Assembly (NCBI RefSeq): GCF_030325625.1
Contig: NZ_JACAIS010000004.1
Coordinates: 372,001 to 436,000 of the forward strand
Origin: Sphingobacterium sp. N143
Lineage (GTDB): Bacteria; Bacteroidota; Bacteroidia; Sphingobacteriales; Sphingobacteriaceae
Direction of reading: 5' to 3'
DNA length: 64,000 nucleotides
The number at the start of each line of letters is the position of its first letter. Position 1 is the stretch's first letter. Shown here in pieces: positions 17,985 to 26,431 of this stretch. A program made the position numbers and the translations under genes. The notes beneath the pieces are model-generated. The model saw only the letters and a list, made by a program, of their open reading frames with translations, ran no database searches and had not been told where the DNA came from.

Positions 17985-18782
17985 ATGGCAAGAACTACTT
18001 ATCAAGATTTATTGGATGCAGGTGTGCACTTTGGTCACCTTACACGTAAATGGGATCCGAAAATGGCTAAGTACATTTTCATGGAGCGCAACGGTATCCA
18101 CATCATTGACTTGAACAAAACTCTTACGAAATTAGAAGAAGCTGCTTCAGCTATCAAACAAATCGTAAAATCAGGTCGTAAAGTTTTATTCGTAGCTACG
18201 AAAAAACAAGCAAAAGAGATCATCGCACAACAAGCGAAAGAGGTTAACATGCCTTTCGTTACTGAGCGTTGGTTAGGTGGTATGCTTACTAACTTCGCTA
18301 CAGTTCGTAAGTCTATCAAAAAAATGTCTAACATTGACAAAATGCAAAAAGACGGTACGTATGATGTATTGTCTAAAAAAGAGAAGTTGATGATTCAACG
18401 TGAACGTATCAAATTAGAAAACCTTTTAGGAGGTATCGCTGATCTGAACCGTTTGCCAGCTGCTTTATTCATCATTGATGTTAAAAAAGAACACATCGCT
18501 GTTTCTGAAGCAATGAAATTGAACATCCCTACTTTCGCAATGGTAGATACAAACTCTGATCCTTCAAACATTGACTTCCCAATTCCTGCAAACGATGATG
18601 CTAGTAAATCAATTAGCTTAATCGCAAGCATCATTGGTAAGGCGATCCAAGAAGGTTTGGACGAGCGCAAACGCGACAAAGAAGAAGAAGCTGAAAAAGA
18701 TGCTGCTGCTGCCAAAGCAAAAGCTGACAATGGTGAAGCTTCAGAAGCTAAACGTCCTCGTAAAGCGAAAGACGGAGAATAA
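17985..18782 (+). CDS. rpsB: 30S ribosomal protein S2
   Basis: 265 aa. The N-terminal LLDAGVHFGHLTRKWDPKM and FVTERWLGGMLTNF are S2 signatures. The C-terminus carries a charged extension of about 35 residues (EEEAEKDAAAAKAKADNGEA to KAKDGE) beyond the E. coli core. S2 joins the small subunit late, near the head-body junction. A long terminator follows, separating it from tsf. Confidence 0.97.
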   Translation: MARTTYQDLLDAGVHFGHLTRKWDPKMAKYIFMERNGIHIIDLNKTLTKLEEAASAIKQIVKSGRKVLFVATKKQAKEIIAQQAKEVNMPFVTERWLGGMLTNFATVRKSIKKMSNIDKMQKDGTYDVLSKKEKLMIQRERIKLENLLGGIADLNRLPAALFIIDVKKEHIAVSEAMKLNIPTFAMVDTNSDPSNIDFPIPANDDASKSISLIASIIGKAIQEGLDERKRDKEEEAEKDAAAAKAKADNGEASEAKRPRKAKDGE

Positions 18783-18793
18783 TATTTTTATTC

Positions 18794-18868
18794 CAAACCG
18801 GATAGCGTAGCGTTAGTTTCTGGAAAAGTATACTTTTCTTGAACTAAGCTATCTGTCCGGTTTTTTTG
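18794..18868 (+). terminator. terminator of the rplM-rpsI-rpsB operon
   Basis: A long hairpin: AAACCGGATAGC near 18795-18806 pairs with GCTATC...CCGGTTT near 18847-18863 (with a small bulge). An inner TTAGTT/AACTAA pair is present, and a run of seven T follows. Confidence 0.75.
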
Positions 18869-18980
18869 GTTTAACTACAGCCGATTATCAAGGAATGTTA
18901 AACTTCATATTAGCTTAACATGTTTTAAGTTAATATTGTACAAAATTTTCAGTAGTAAACAATAATAAAAAGAAATAAAC

Positions 18981-19817
18981 ATGTCAGTACAAATTTCTGC
19001 ATCAGATGTAAACAAATTGCGTCAACAAACTGGCGCTGGTATGATGGATTGTAAAAAAGCTTTGGTTGAATCTAATGGCGACTTTGAAGCTGCTGTGGAT
19101 TACTTGCGCAAAAAAGGTGCAAAAGTAGCTGCTAGCCGTCAGGATCGCGACTCTAACGAAGGTGTTATCATCGCTAAAGCAACTGCTGATGGTAAATCAG
19201 GTATCGTAGTTGAAGTAAACTGTGAAACTGACTTCGTAGCGAAAAACTCAGATTTCGTAGCTTTCGCGGAAAAAATAGCAGACTTAGCATTGAACAACAA
19301 ACCAGCTTCTTTAGAAGAATTAAAAGGTTTGGAACTTGATGGCAAGAAAATCGCTGATGCTTTGATCGAACAAACTGGTGTAATCGGTGAGAAAATTGAT
19401 GTTTCTAAATACGAAACTATCACTGCAGAGAAAGTAATCGCTTACATCCATGGTAACTACCGTTTAGGTGTATTGGTTGGTCTTTCTGCTGACGCAACTG
19501 GCGCTGAAGAAGCGGGTAAAGATGTCGCTATGCAAATCGCGGCTATGAATCCTATCGCAATCGATAAAGATGGTGTTGATCAAAACACGATTGATCGTGA
19601 AATCGCTATCGCGAAAGAGCAAATCATTGCAGAAGGTAAACCAGCAGAGATGGCTGAGAAAATCGCTCAAGGTAAATTGAACAAATTCTTCAAAGATACG
19701 ACTCTTTTGAACCAAGAATTTGTAAAAGATTCTTCTAAAAATATCGCTCAATTCTTAGATTCAGTTTCTAAAGGTTTGACAGTAACTGCTTTCAAACGTG
19801 TGCAATTAGGCGCATAA
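18981..19817 (+). CDS. tsf: elongation factor Ts
   Basis: 278 aa, normal length. The N-terminal UBA-like part VNKLRQQTGAGMMDCKKAL and the core motif EVNCETDFVAKN are diagnostic. It exchanges GDP for GTP on EF-Tu. It follows rpsB as in most bacteria, but here a terminator and about 200 nt separate them; I found no clear -7 box in this gap. Confidence 0.97.
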   Translation: MSVQISASDVNKLRQQTGAGMMDCKKALVESNGDFEAAVDYLRKKGAKVAASRQDRDSNEGVIIAKATADGKSGIVVEVNCETDFVAKNSDFVAFAEKIADLALNNKPASLEELKGLELDGKKIADALIEQTGVIGEKIDVSKYETITAEKVIAYIHGNYRLGVLVGLSADATGAEEAGKDVAMQIAAMNPIAIDKDGVDQNTIDREIAIAKEQIIAEGKPAEMAEKIAQGKLNKFFKDTTLLNQEFVKDSSKNIAQFLDSVSKGLTVTAFKRVQLGA

Positions 19818-19851
19818 ACATATTTTCTTTCTAGCGATAGCTTGAAAGAAT

Positions 19852-19889
19852 AAAAAAGGGGTGCTATTCTGAATAGTACCCTTTTTTTT
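19852..19889 (+). terminator. terminator of tsf
   Basis: GGGGTGCTATTC and GAATAGTACCC form a stem (one G-T pair), flanked by A-run and T-run, so it could act on both strands. No gene faces it on the other strand nearby. Confidence 0.85.
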
Positions 19890-20022
19890 CAATCACATTA
19901 TTTCCAGAATTGAGGCATTTCATTTCTACAATCTTTCTGTCCTCTCTCTTTCTACTTTTCCAACCTTTCTTTTATTTTCTTTCAAATTTGCGTAACTTAA
20001 TCATATATAAACCAAATGACAT

Positions 20023-20892
20023 ATGGGCATGCTAAAGGAAGATGCATTAAAAGGCAAACGTATTTTAATTACAGGCGGAGGAACAGGTCTCGGAAAAGCA
20101 ATGACTGATTATTTTCTTGAACTAGGTGCCGCTTGTTTAATTACAAGCCGAAAAGATGAAATAATCCAAGCGACAGCAAAAGAATTATCTTCAAAACATC
20201 GAGGCAATTGTTTGGCCATTGCTGGTGATGTGCGCAATTATGAAGATGTGGAACGTGTTGTAAGCTATGGTTATGAGCATTTAGGTGGAATAGACATCTT
20301 GATCAATAATGCAGCTGGTAATTTCATTTCTCCCACAGAGCGGTTGAGTCATCGCGCTTTTGAATCTGTCATAGGTATTGTACTCCAAGGCAGTATTAAC
20401 TACACTTTAGCTTTAGGCAAACGTTGGATCGAAGCAAATGAACAAGGAAAAACAGTCCTCAGTATCGTAACAACTTATGCATGGACAGGCTCAGGCTATG
20501 TGGTCCCCTCTGCAACCGCCAAAGCTGGCGTACTCGCAATGACTAGGTCCCTGGCAGTTGAATGGGGAAAAAAAGGAATACGCCTTAATGCAATCGCCCC
20601 AGGCCCCTTCCACACTTCAGGGGCGATGGACAGATTACTTCCGGGAGAATTAGCACAACTTTTGTCACCCACCAAACGAATACCTTTGGGACGTCTGGGC
20701 AAATTGGAAGAATTAGCAAATCTCTCTGCTTATCTTATATCGGATTATTCCAGCTATGTCAATGGTGAAGTCATTACAATTGACGGGGGAGAATGGTTAA
20801 AGGGTGCAGGAGAATTCAATGGCTTGGATATCATTCCGGATGAACAATGGAATGAGATTGAAAAATTGACCAGAAAAGCAAAAAGCACTTAA
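20023..20892 (+). CDS. SDR oxidoreductase, 2,4-dienoyl-CoA reductase type
   Basis: 289 aa. Classical short-chain dehydrogenase: TGGGTGLG (residues 18-24) binds NADP(H), NNAAGN (95-100) is the structural Asn motif. In place of the usual YxxxK the active site reads SxxxK (Ser163-Lys167 in PSATAKAGV). This substitution, with IDGGEWL near the end, is typical of mitochondrial/peroxisomal-type 2,4-dienoyl-CoA reductases, which help beta-oxidise unsaturated fatty acids. Substrate assignment is by family resemblance. It stands alone between tsf and an AraC regulator. Confidence 0.82.
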   Translation: MGMLKEDALKGKRILITGGGTGLGKAMTDYFLELGAACLITSRKDEIIQATAKELSSKHRGNCLAIAGDVRNYEDVERVVSYGYEHLGGIDILINNAAGNFISPTERLSHRAFESVIGIVLQGSINYTLALGKRWIEANEQGKTVLSIVTTYAWTGSGYVVPSATAKAGVLAMTRSLAVEWGKKGIRLNAIAPGPFHTSGAMDRLLPGELAQLLSPTKRIPLGRLGKLEELANLSAYLISDYSSYVNGEVITIDGGEWLKGAGEFNGLDIIPDEQWNEIEKLTRKAKST

Positions 20893-21003
20893 TTTCGAAC
20901 CTTTAAGTCCAACCCTGATTTCCATAAATAAGTATAAATGGCGATCTTTATCATACCACCAACTGAATGTTGTAGATTAAAATAATTGAAAGAAATATAC
21001 ACA

Positions 21004-21825
21004 ATGAACATATCCTTTGTCTCTGAAAAAATGAAACATAAACAAAAAATCAATCCACACGATCTTGGTTTTGATTTCGCATTAGTCTATATTTCAGAAG
21101 GCACCCTGATTTCGAAGAATAACGGTACAAAATTCGAAAAAGAGAACCTACTATTTCTCAATAAAAATTCAGATATATTTGAAGTCAAAAAGAATTCATT
21201 TGTGTATATTTTGTATATTTCTGATAACTACTTTAAAGACCTTCACCATGTGCAACAAAATTTCAGGTTATCCTACAGTCCTCAGGAGATATTCAATTCC
21301 CAAACGCTATTAAATAAAAGCCTATCCTTAAAAAAAGAAAACAGAAAACTGATAGAGAAGAACTTTCAAATTATTCAGCAATATATAGGATGGAAAAACT
21401 CCACAGACTCTATATTTGTATTCCATCAAGTCATGGCATTATTTGCATTGATAGAAAATATATTAAAGGATTTAGAACTTCCTATAAAGGAATCATATGA
21501 GATTTCAACAGAAATTGATAATTATATTCAGCACAATATTTATTTTCCGAATAAGCTCCAAATTAAATGCATAGCTGATCAATTTCAGATTTCAGCCAAT
21601 TATTTTGGAGCATTTTTTAAGAAAAGATATTTAAAAAGCTACAAAACATATATCGATGATATCCGTATTGATCTTATTGAAGAAAGATTACAATCGGAAC
21701 GTTATACAATGAAACAGATTGTTGATGAACTAGGTTTTAATGACGAAAGCCATCTCACCAATTTCTACAAGAAAAAAAAGAATATGACTCCAAGTTCCTA
21801 CAAAAAATCAAAAAATAGTGCTTGA
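21004..21825 (+). CDS. AraC-family transcriptional regulator
   Basis: 273 aa from ATG 21004; a TTG start at 20986 is also in frame but less likely. The N-terminal half (about 1-150) resembles a cupin-like ligand-binding domain without a recognisable ligand. The C-terminal about 100 residues contain two helix-turn-helix motifs: IKCIADQFQISANYFGAFFKK and MKQIVDELGFNDESHLTNFYKK. The target is unknown. Its stop codon directly abuts the stop of the next, convergent small gene. Confidence 0.85.
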   Translation: MNISFVSEKMKHKQKINPHDLGFDFALVYISEGTLISKNNGTKFEKENLLFLNKNSDIFEVKKNSFVYILYISDNYFKDLHHVQQNFRLSYSPQEIFNSQTLLNKSLSLKKENRKLIEKNFQIIQQYIGWKNSTDSIFVFHQVMALFALIENILKDLELPIKESYEISTEIDNYIQHNIYFPNKLQIKCIADQFQISANYFGAFFKKRYLKSYKTYIDDIRIDLIEERLQSERYTMKQIVDELGFNDESHLTNFYKKKKNMTPSSYKKSKNSA

Positions 21826-22086
21826 TCAATCATCAAACTGAATTATCCCACTCAAATCATTATTTAAAGAACGTTGTATGGCTTCATCTAAAATAATGAT
21901 GCTCTGTCCCTGAAACATGTTTTTCGTCTTGCTTTCAATCAATATATCTTCCATATCCAAGGATGTCAATTTCATCGGGAAGTAGATGGGAGTTTCATCT
22001 TCCACACGCCCCCCAGTCAATAGAATATTGTATCCTTCGAGACGCAAGTTCTGTAAAACCTGATAATTTAAGCGCTTGAAAATCAT
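21826..22086 (-). CDS. hypothetical 86-aa protein
   Basis: 86 aa, acidic, no signal or membrane segment. The N-terminus FKRLNYQVLQNLRLEGYNILLTGGRVED and the C-terminus LDEAIQRSLNNDLSGIIQF give an alpha/beta impression. I do not recognise the family. Codon use looks normal for the neighbourhood and no good antisense frame exists. Its stop codon (TCA on the plus strand, 21826) is adjacent to the AraC stop, a tail-to-tail arrangement with no spacer. Confidence 0.6.
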   Translation of the reverse strand: MIFKRLNYQVLQNLRLEGYNILLTGGRVEDETPIYFPMKLTSLDMEDILIESKTKNMFQGQSIIILDEAIQRSLNNDLSGIIQFDD

Positions 22087-22284
22087 GATGACAATTTATC
22101 AATAGAACAAAGATGCCCCACACTTTGTTTTTATTCGTCGAAAGGAATTTACACCTGTTATTTCGATACATTCAATTGCATGATCTACTACGGTATCAAT
22201 AGTATCCCCACTCCTATGCAAAAGAATATTTAAAACTTTTTTATGGTACATCTGTTTTATTTATGAAGACAAATTGCTGCAAAT

Positions 22285-22674
22285 ATGGCAAAGAAAGAAC
22301 TCAAAACGAAAAAGGGAAAAATCGAAGAAGATTATCCCGATATGGACCAAGATCTGACTTTTAATGAAGAGCTTGATAGCTATGAGATGGACGTCGATGA
22401 TGCAGATCCCGACTATGACCACCCTGCTGATTATGATACAATTTCTGAAGGTGCCATTGATGATGATTCAACATATGACGATTCAAATCCTTTTGTCGGG
22501 GATGAATATGCTGACCGAGAAGAATTAGAAGAAGAAGGATTAGAGGACGCACATATGCGAATAGAAACATTTAAGCATGAGCGTTTGTCTCCATTAGACA
22601 AAAAATTAGCTGAAAATGAAGAAGATCTAAGGGATGATCTTGATGAAGAGGGATATCCAAAGAACAACAGATAG
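22285..22674 (+). CDS. highly acidic hypothetical protein
   Basis: 129 aa, with about a third of the residues Asp or Glu. A basic N-terminal patch (MAKKELKTKKGK) precedes a long acidic, tyrosine-containing, probably disordered stretch (residues 13-95). A possible helix near the C-terminus contains HERLSPLDKKLAENEEDL. No signal peptide. I do not recognise a named domain. It is a single gene followed by a hairpin. Confidence 0.65.
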   Translation: MAKKELKTKKGKIEEDYPDMDQDLTFNEELDSYEMDVDDADPDYDHPADYDTISEGAIDDDSTYDDSNPFVGDEYADREELEEEGLEDAHMRIETFKHERLSPLDKKLAENEEDLRDDLDEEGYPKNNR

Positions 22675-22699
22675 TTTTCCAACAGAAGTAGTAAAACAA

Positions 22700-22724
22700 A
22701 AGAGAGCTTAGGCTCTTTTTTTAT
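22700..22724 (+). terminator. terminator of the acidic-protein gene
   Basis: AAAAGAG-AGC / GGCTCTTTTTTT forms a short stem with a T-run after it. Confidence 0.6.
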
Positions 22725-22816
22725 GAGCTATCATAGCATAAATGAGAAAAATCATGCACAATAAGCCCTGTATGATCCAGCTTCAGGAACTATAACTCCA
22801 TATTTTTATGTAAGTT

Positions 22817-22824
22817 TACCTTTG
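22817..22824 (+). promoter_or_regulatory. -7 box of the ABC transporter operon
   Basis: TACCTTTG matches TAnnTTTG exactly, 14 nt before the ATG. No good -33 is visible. Confidence 0.45.
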
Positions 22825-22838
22825 AAGATTAGAATCAT

Positions 22839-23615
22839 ATGGAAAGTAAAGTACCTCTCATTCATATAATTGACCTCAAAAAATCGTACGGGTCAAAAGA
22901 AATTCTAAAGGGAATTAACCTGGATATATTTCCCGGGCAAGTGATTGGATATATTGGACCAAATGGGGCCGGCAAATCCACGACGGTAAAGATACTAACC
23001 GGGTTAATTGAAGATTTTACAGGTCATGTTGAAATTAATGGCATCAATATACAAGAAGATTCGCTTTCAATAAAAGCCCAGCTTGGCTATGTGCCTGAAA
23101 ATGCCGAATTATATGATGTATTGACGCCAAGGGAGTACCTCGATTTTGTAGGTAAACTTTATGGCATGGAAGACCTAATCATCCAGGACCGTTCCACAAA
23201 ATTATTGACTGCATTCGGACTTGAAGACAGTATGGACAATAGAATGGATACCTTCTCAAAAGGCATGCGTCAGAAAGTGCTGCTCATATCAGGTATCATC
23301 CATAATCCGCAGATCATTATTCTTGATGAACCTCTTTCAGGATTAGATGCAAATGCCGTAATTTTTGTTAAGGAACTTATCTCTCTCCTCGCCAAAGAAG
23401 GTAAAACTATTTTTTATTGTTCTCATATGATGGATGTTGTTGAGAAGGTTTCAGATAGAATTCTATTAATAAATCAAGGCAGCATCATAGCTGATGGCAC
23501 AATTGAATCCTTGAAGACTGATCCAGATGAAACCTTGGAACAAATATTCGCGAAATTAACCAATACCAACATTGATACATTAAAAGCATCTCATATTATT
23601 ACTGCAATTCAATAA
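22839..23615 (+). CDS. ABC transporter ATP-binding protein
   Basis: 258 aa. Walker A GPNGAGKST (40-48), signature-like FSKGMRQKV (about 140), Walker B IIILDEPLSGLDA (about 161-173), and the H-loop in FYCSHMMD. The form is that of single-domain export ATPases of the CcmA/NatA kind. It partners the permease that starts 1 nt after its stop. The substrate is not evident. Confidence 0.92.
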   Translation: MESKVPLIHIIDLKKSYGSKEILKGINLDIFPGQVIGYIGPNGAGKSTTVKILTGLIEDFTGHVEINGINIQEDSLSIKAQLGYVPENAELYDVLTPREYLDFVGKLYGMEDLIIQDRSTKLLTAFGLEDSMDNRMDTFSKGMRQKVLLISGIIHNPQIIILDEPLSGLDANAVIFVKELISLLAKEGKTIFYCSHMMDVVEKVSDRILLINQGSIIADGTIESLKTDPDETLEQIFAKLTNTNIDTLKASHIITAIQ

Positions 23616-23616
23616 G

Positions 23617-25299
23617 ATGGAAAAATTCATTGTGAAATTTGTTCTTTTGTTTCGTGGACTCTGGGAAAACTTAGGTGTTAATTTTGATCAATTCAAAATT
23701 ATTTTAAACACCAAGGTTATCTTAGAAAACAGAAAACCCATAAGTTTCAAAAAGAGAAATAGTGGCAAGTCCTCTGCATCCGCATCCATATTGCAATTTA
23801 TATTGTACTTGATTTTTGGTTTAATGTTCATGGCCATTCTTGTGATGGTTCCTGACAAATACCTAGCTGTATCGATCCTGTTACTATGCTTTACAAGTAT
23901 GCTCAGCATTACCCTGATATCTGATCTTTCCCCCATCCTTTTAGATACAAGAGACCAATATATTATTCTGCCAAGACCGGTCAATGATCGAACAATGGCC
24001 ATTTCAAGAATAGCATTTATTGCCATCAAACTTTGTAACCAAGTCATTGCCCTTTCACTTCCTGTATTTATCTATGTGTTATTGGACTGGGGGCTGGCTG
24101 CGGCCTTTTTGTTAGGTGTACAACTTCTCTTAGGTGCCCTAATATCTTTGGTTTTCATAAATGGTTTTTATCTTATTAGTATTAAATATCTCCCCATCAA
24201 AAAGTTTAAAGATCTCATTTCCTATATACAAATTGTCCTTTCATTAATACTATTTTTATCCTACTATATTGGTCCAAATCTGATTCAAACAATTGTTGAA
24301 TCTCAGTTAACAATGGGCCAGCTCAAATTTCTCTGGATCTTTCCAAGTACATGGATTGCTTCCTTTCAACCTTTATTGGTTGGCAATTTCAGCTTTCACG
24401 TTATCATCTTATCCTTGCTAGGAATTATGGTTCCCTTATCTGGCATATATGCATGCACGCAATTATTTTCTCGTGGTTTTACTGCGAAAGTTGCGGCCCT
24501 TTCGAATGCGGATATTCCTCAAACAGAGACTACGGCTTATCGTGCCAGAAAAAACAAGACTAGAGTGCCACTATATCAGGTAATACGTCCTAAAGTGTGC
24601 TCCACCCCTCTTGAAGAAGCCGGGTTTGGGATCACTTGGCTCATCAGTTCACAAACAAGAGAATTCAAACAGCAGCTCTACCCTTCGTTGGCGTATCTAC
24701 CCATCTATTTTATTTTTCTGTTTCTACGGACAGGCGAAGGTCTCTCCATGGCAGAAAAATTAGTCAAGCTAAGAGAGTCTGGCTTATATATCATCATGTT
24801 TTATCTCTCCCTGTTAACGATACTTACAGTATTCCAGCTTATCACGCAAAGTAATAAGTATAAAGCCGCGTGGATTTATTATGTTACCCCAATACAGCAA
24901 CCTGGACAATTCATGACTGGCGTGCTTAAAGCATGTCTTATTAAATATGTATTACCGTTCCATATTTTATTTCTCTGTGTTTGTATACCTTTATTTGGAA
25001 TCGCAGCGGTCAATGACCTGTTACTCTCCGCAGCAATTGGAGGAATCGAAAGTATACTGATCATGCTCTTTCTTGTAAAAAATTATCCTTTTTCAAAAGC
25101 AAGCCACCCAAGTTCCAAAGCGATCATAAACTTATTGATTTTGGGTCTATTAGGACTCATCGGCTTCTTGCATAAAATCATCTTCCAACATGAGCTATTG
25201 ATCTGGGTATTAGCAGGTATCGGCTGGTTAATATTTTTTATGATGTTACGATATCTACAAAAAGAGGAATGGAAAAGCTTAGCTTATGACGATAATTGA
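23617..25299 (+). CDS. ABC transporter permease, large membrane protein
   Basis: 560 aa with roughly 10-12 hydrophobic segments, clustered at about 65-105, 140-175, 200-225, 260-280, 355-395 and 435-550. A soluble, charged loop lies at about 295-345 (TETTAYRARKNKTRVPLYQV). It resembles ABC-2-like permeases of Bacteroidota with no assigned substrate. It is separated from the ATPase gene by one base, so the two form one exporter. Confidence 0.82.
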   Translation: MEKFIVKFVLLFRGLWENLGVNFDQFKIILNTKVILENRKPISFKKRNSGKSSASASILQFILYLIFGLMFMAILVMVPDKYLAVSILLLCFTSMLSITLISDLSPILLDTRDQYIILPRPVNDRTMAISRIAFIAIKLCNQVIALSLPVFIYVLLDWGLAAAFLLGVQLLLGALISLVFINGFYLISIKYLPIKKFKDLISYIQIVLSLILFLSYYIGPNLIQTIVESQLTMGQLKFLWIFPSTWIASFQPLLVGNFSFHVIILSLLGIMVPLSGIYACTQLFSRGFTAKVAALSNADIPQTETTAYRARKNKTRVPLYQVIRPKVCSTPLEEAGFGITWLISSQTREFKQQLYPSLAYLPIYFIFLFLRTGEGLSMAEKLVKLRESGLYIIMFYLSLLTILTVFQLITQSNKYKAAWIYYVTPIQQPGQFMTGVLKACLIKYVLPFHILFLCVCIPLFGIAAVNDLLLSAAIGGIESILIMLFLVKNYPFSKASHPSSKAIINLLILGLLGLIGFLHKIIFQHELLIWVLAGIGWLIFFMMLRYLQKEEWKSLAYDDN

Positions 25300-25413
25300 G
25301 AAGTGATATAGCTTTCACTCAATAGTTTATTTCTGAGCATGACTAAAAACTATTAGGCTCTTCGCTGGGAAGATGAATATTGTTCGGAACACACTTTAGT
25401 CAGCCAAAAGGAC

Positions 25414-25440
25414 AAAAAAAAGCTCCAAATATCTGGAGCT
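25414..25440 (-). terminator. terminator of the first tRNA gene
   Basis: AGCTCCA (25421-25427) and TGGAGCT (25434-25440) form a stem 6 nt after the tRNA 3' end; on the minus strand a run of eight T follows. Confidence 0.8.
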
Positions 25441-25446
25441 ATCTAG

Positions 25447-25520
25447 TAGCGGGGAGCAGGATCGAACTGCCGACCTCAGGGTTATGAATCCTGCGCTCTA
25501 ACCATCTGAGCTACCCCGCC
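25447..25520 (-). tRNA. tRNA-Met (anticodon CAU)
   Basis: 74 nt, CCA not encoded. Acceptor GGCGGGG pairs with CCCCGCT (first pair G-U). D arm GCTC...GAGC; anticodon arm CAGGA-TTCATAA-CCCTG with anticodon CAT; T arm GGCAG-TTCGATC-CTGCT. I call it elongator Met; tRNA-Ile with a lysidine-modified CAU cannot be excluded by eye. It has its own promoter and terminator. Confidence 0.88.
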
Positions 25521-25531
25521 GTTTCGGTATG

Positions 25532-25561
25532 CAAATATACCACTTCACCTGTCAATTCAAA
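25532..25561 (-). promoter_or_regulatory. promoter of the first tRNA gene
   Basis: On the minus strand TTTG (25561-25558), an 18-nt spacer and TATATTTG (25539-25532), a perfect -7 box, lie just before the tRNA 5' end at 25520. Confidence 0.7.
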
Positions 25562-25813
25562 AGATTTTTTTATTTTTTTTGCCAACTAACCACGATTAAA
25601 AGCAAGTTTTCCGCACAACGAACTCATTTTTAGCCAAGTAAAATAAGCATTAGAACAGCAAAAGAAAAAGGAATGAGCCTCACAAAAATCGAAAATAAAA
25701 TATTTGTCAAAAACCCTCCAACTTTTCACAAAAAAACTTGCAATAACAAAATAAATATGTATTATTACAAATAATAAGTTGTTGTAATAAAAAGCAATTT
25801 GGGAAGAGATATG

Positions 25814-25887
25814 TAGCGGGGAGCAGAATCGAACTGCCGACCTTTGGGTTATGAATCCAACGCTCTAACCATCTGAGCTACCCCGCC
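25814..25887 (-). tRNA. tRNA-Met (anticodon CAU), second copy
   Basis: 74 nt; nearly identical to the tRNA at 25447-25520. Differences cluster in the anticodon stem (TTGGA/CCCAA in place of CAGGA/CCCTG), the base after that stem, and one T-loop base. The same G-U first acceptor pair is present and the anticodon is again CAT. The two copies could serve the same codon or one could be Ile-CAU. Confidence 0.88.
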
Positions 25888-25899
25888 ATTTTGGGAACG

Positions 25900-25907
25900 C
25901 AAATATA
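25900..25907 (-). promoter_or_regulatory. -7 box of the second tRNA gene
   Basis: TATATTTG on the minus strand, 12 nt before the tRNA 5' end; a perfect TAnnTTTG match. Confidence 0.65.
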
Positions 25908-25952
25908 GCTTATTTTTATTTTAAACGAACTAAAATTAAAAAAAACATTTAT

Positions 25953-26330
25953 ATGGCAGATAAAATAAAATTCCAACTAGAATATATCATCAACTCTTCG
26001 CCTAGAATTTTATTTCCGTATTTGCAAGAACCAAACGAATTGGCACAATGGTTTGCAGATGATGTAAACTTTAAAGACTCCGTTTATACCTTCATTTGGG
26101 ACGATGAACCCCATCGTGCGAAAATTGTAGCGTCGAAAGAAAACAAATCAGTACGTTTTAAGTGGCTTGACGATGATCCATATTACTTCGACATGGAGAT
26201 TGATCAAGATGAACTGACGAATGACGTTGCACTTAAAATCACTGATTATGCAAAAGAAGAAGATCTGGAAAATAGAAAAATGATCTGGAAAAATTCAATA
26301 GTCTATCTTCAGAGTGTTATAGGTGCATAA
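25953..26330 (+). CDS. START-like / SRPBCC-fold protein
   Basis: 125 aa. The pattern FQLEYIINSSPRILFPYLQEPNELAQWFADDV is the N-terminal strand and helix of the AHA1/SRPBCC fold; SVRFKWLDDDPYYFDMEI follows, and a closing C-terminal helix (RKMIWKNSIVYLQSVIGA) completes it. The fold makes a hydrophobic pocket; the ligand or partner is unknown. It is cytoplasmic, with no signal peptide. Confidence 0.85.
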   Translation: MADKIKFQLEYIINSSPRILFPYLQEPNELAQWFADDVNFKDSVYTFIWDDEPHRAKIVASKENKSVRFKWLDDDPYYFDMEIDQDELTNDVALKITDYAKEEDLENRKMIWKNSIVYLQSVIGA

Positions 26331-26337
26331 AAAAGCC

Positions 26338-26345
26338 TATCTTTG
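26338..26345 (+). promoter_or_regulatory. -7 box upstream of the LptF/G gene
   Basis: TATCTTTG, an exact TAnnTTTG match, 86 nt before the start codon. It is followed by the hairpin ACTCGAAGAG (26357-26366) / CTCTTCGAGT (26378-26387) within the leader. Confidence 0.55.
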
Positions 26346-26431
26346 CACTATATTTCACTCGAAGAGCTCTTCTGGGACTCTTCGAGTAAAGGTGCTTTAA
26401 TGTAAAAGCATCAGTATGCTTAGCGTCACGG

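Noticed and set aside
25300..25950. Possible attachment site of an integrated element at the paired tRNA genes
   Set aside because: No integrase, no flanking repeat boundary and no foreign-looking genes; the AT-rich gap between the tRNAs contains only their promoters and nothing else I can recognise.
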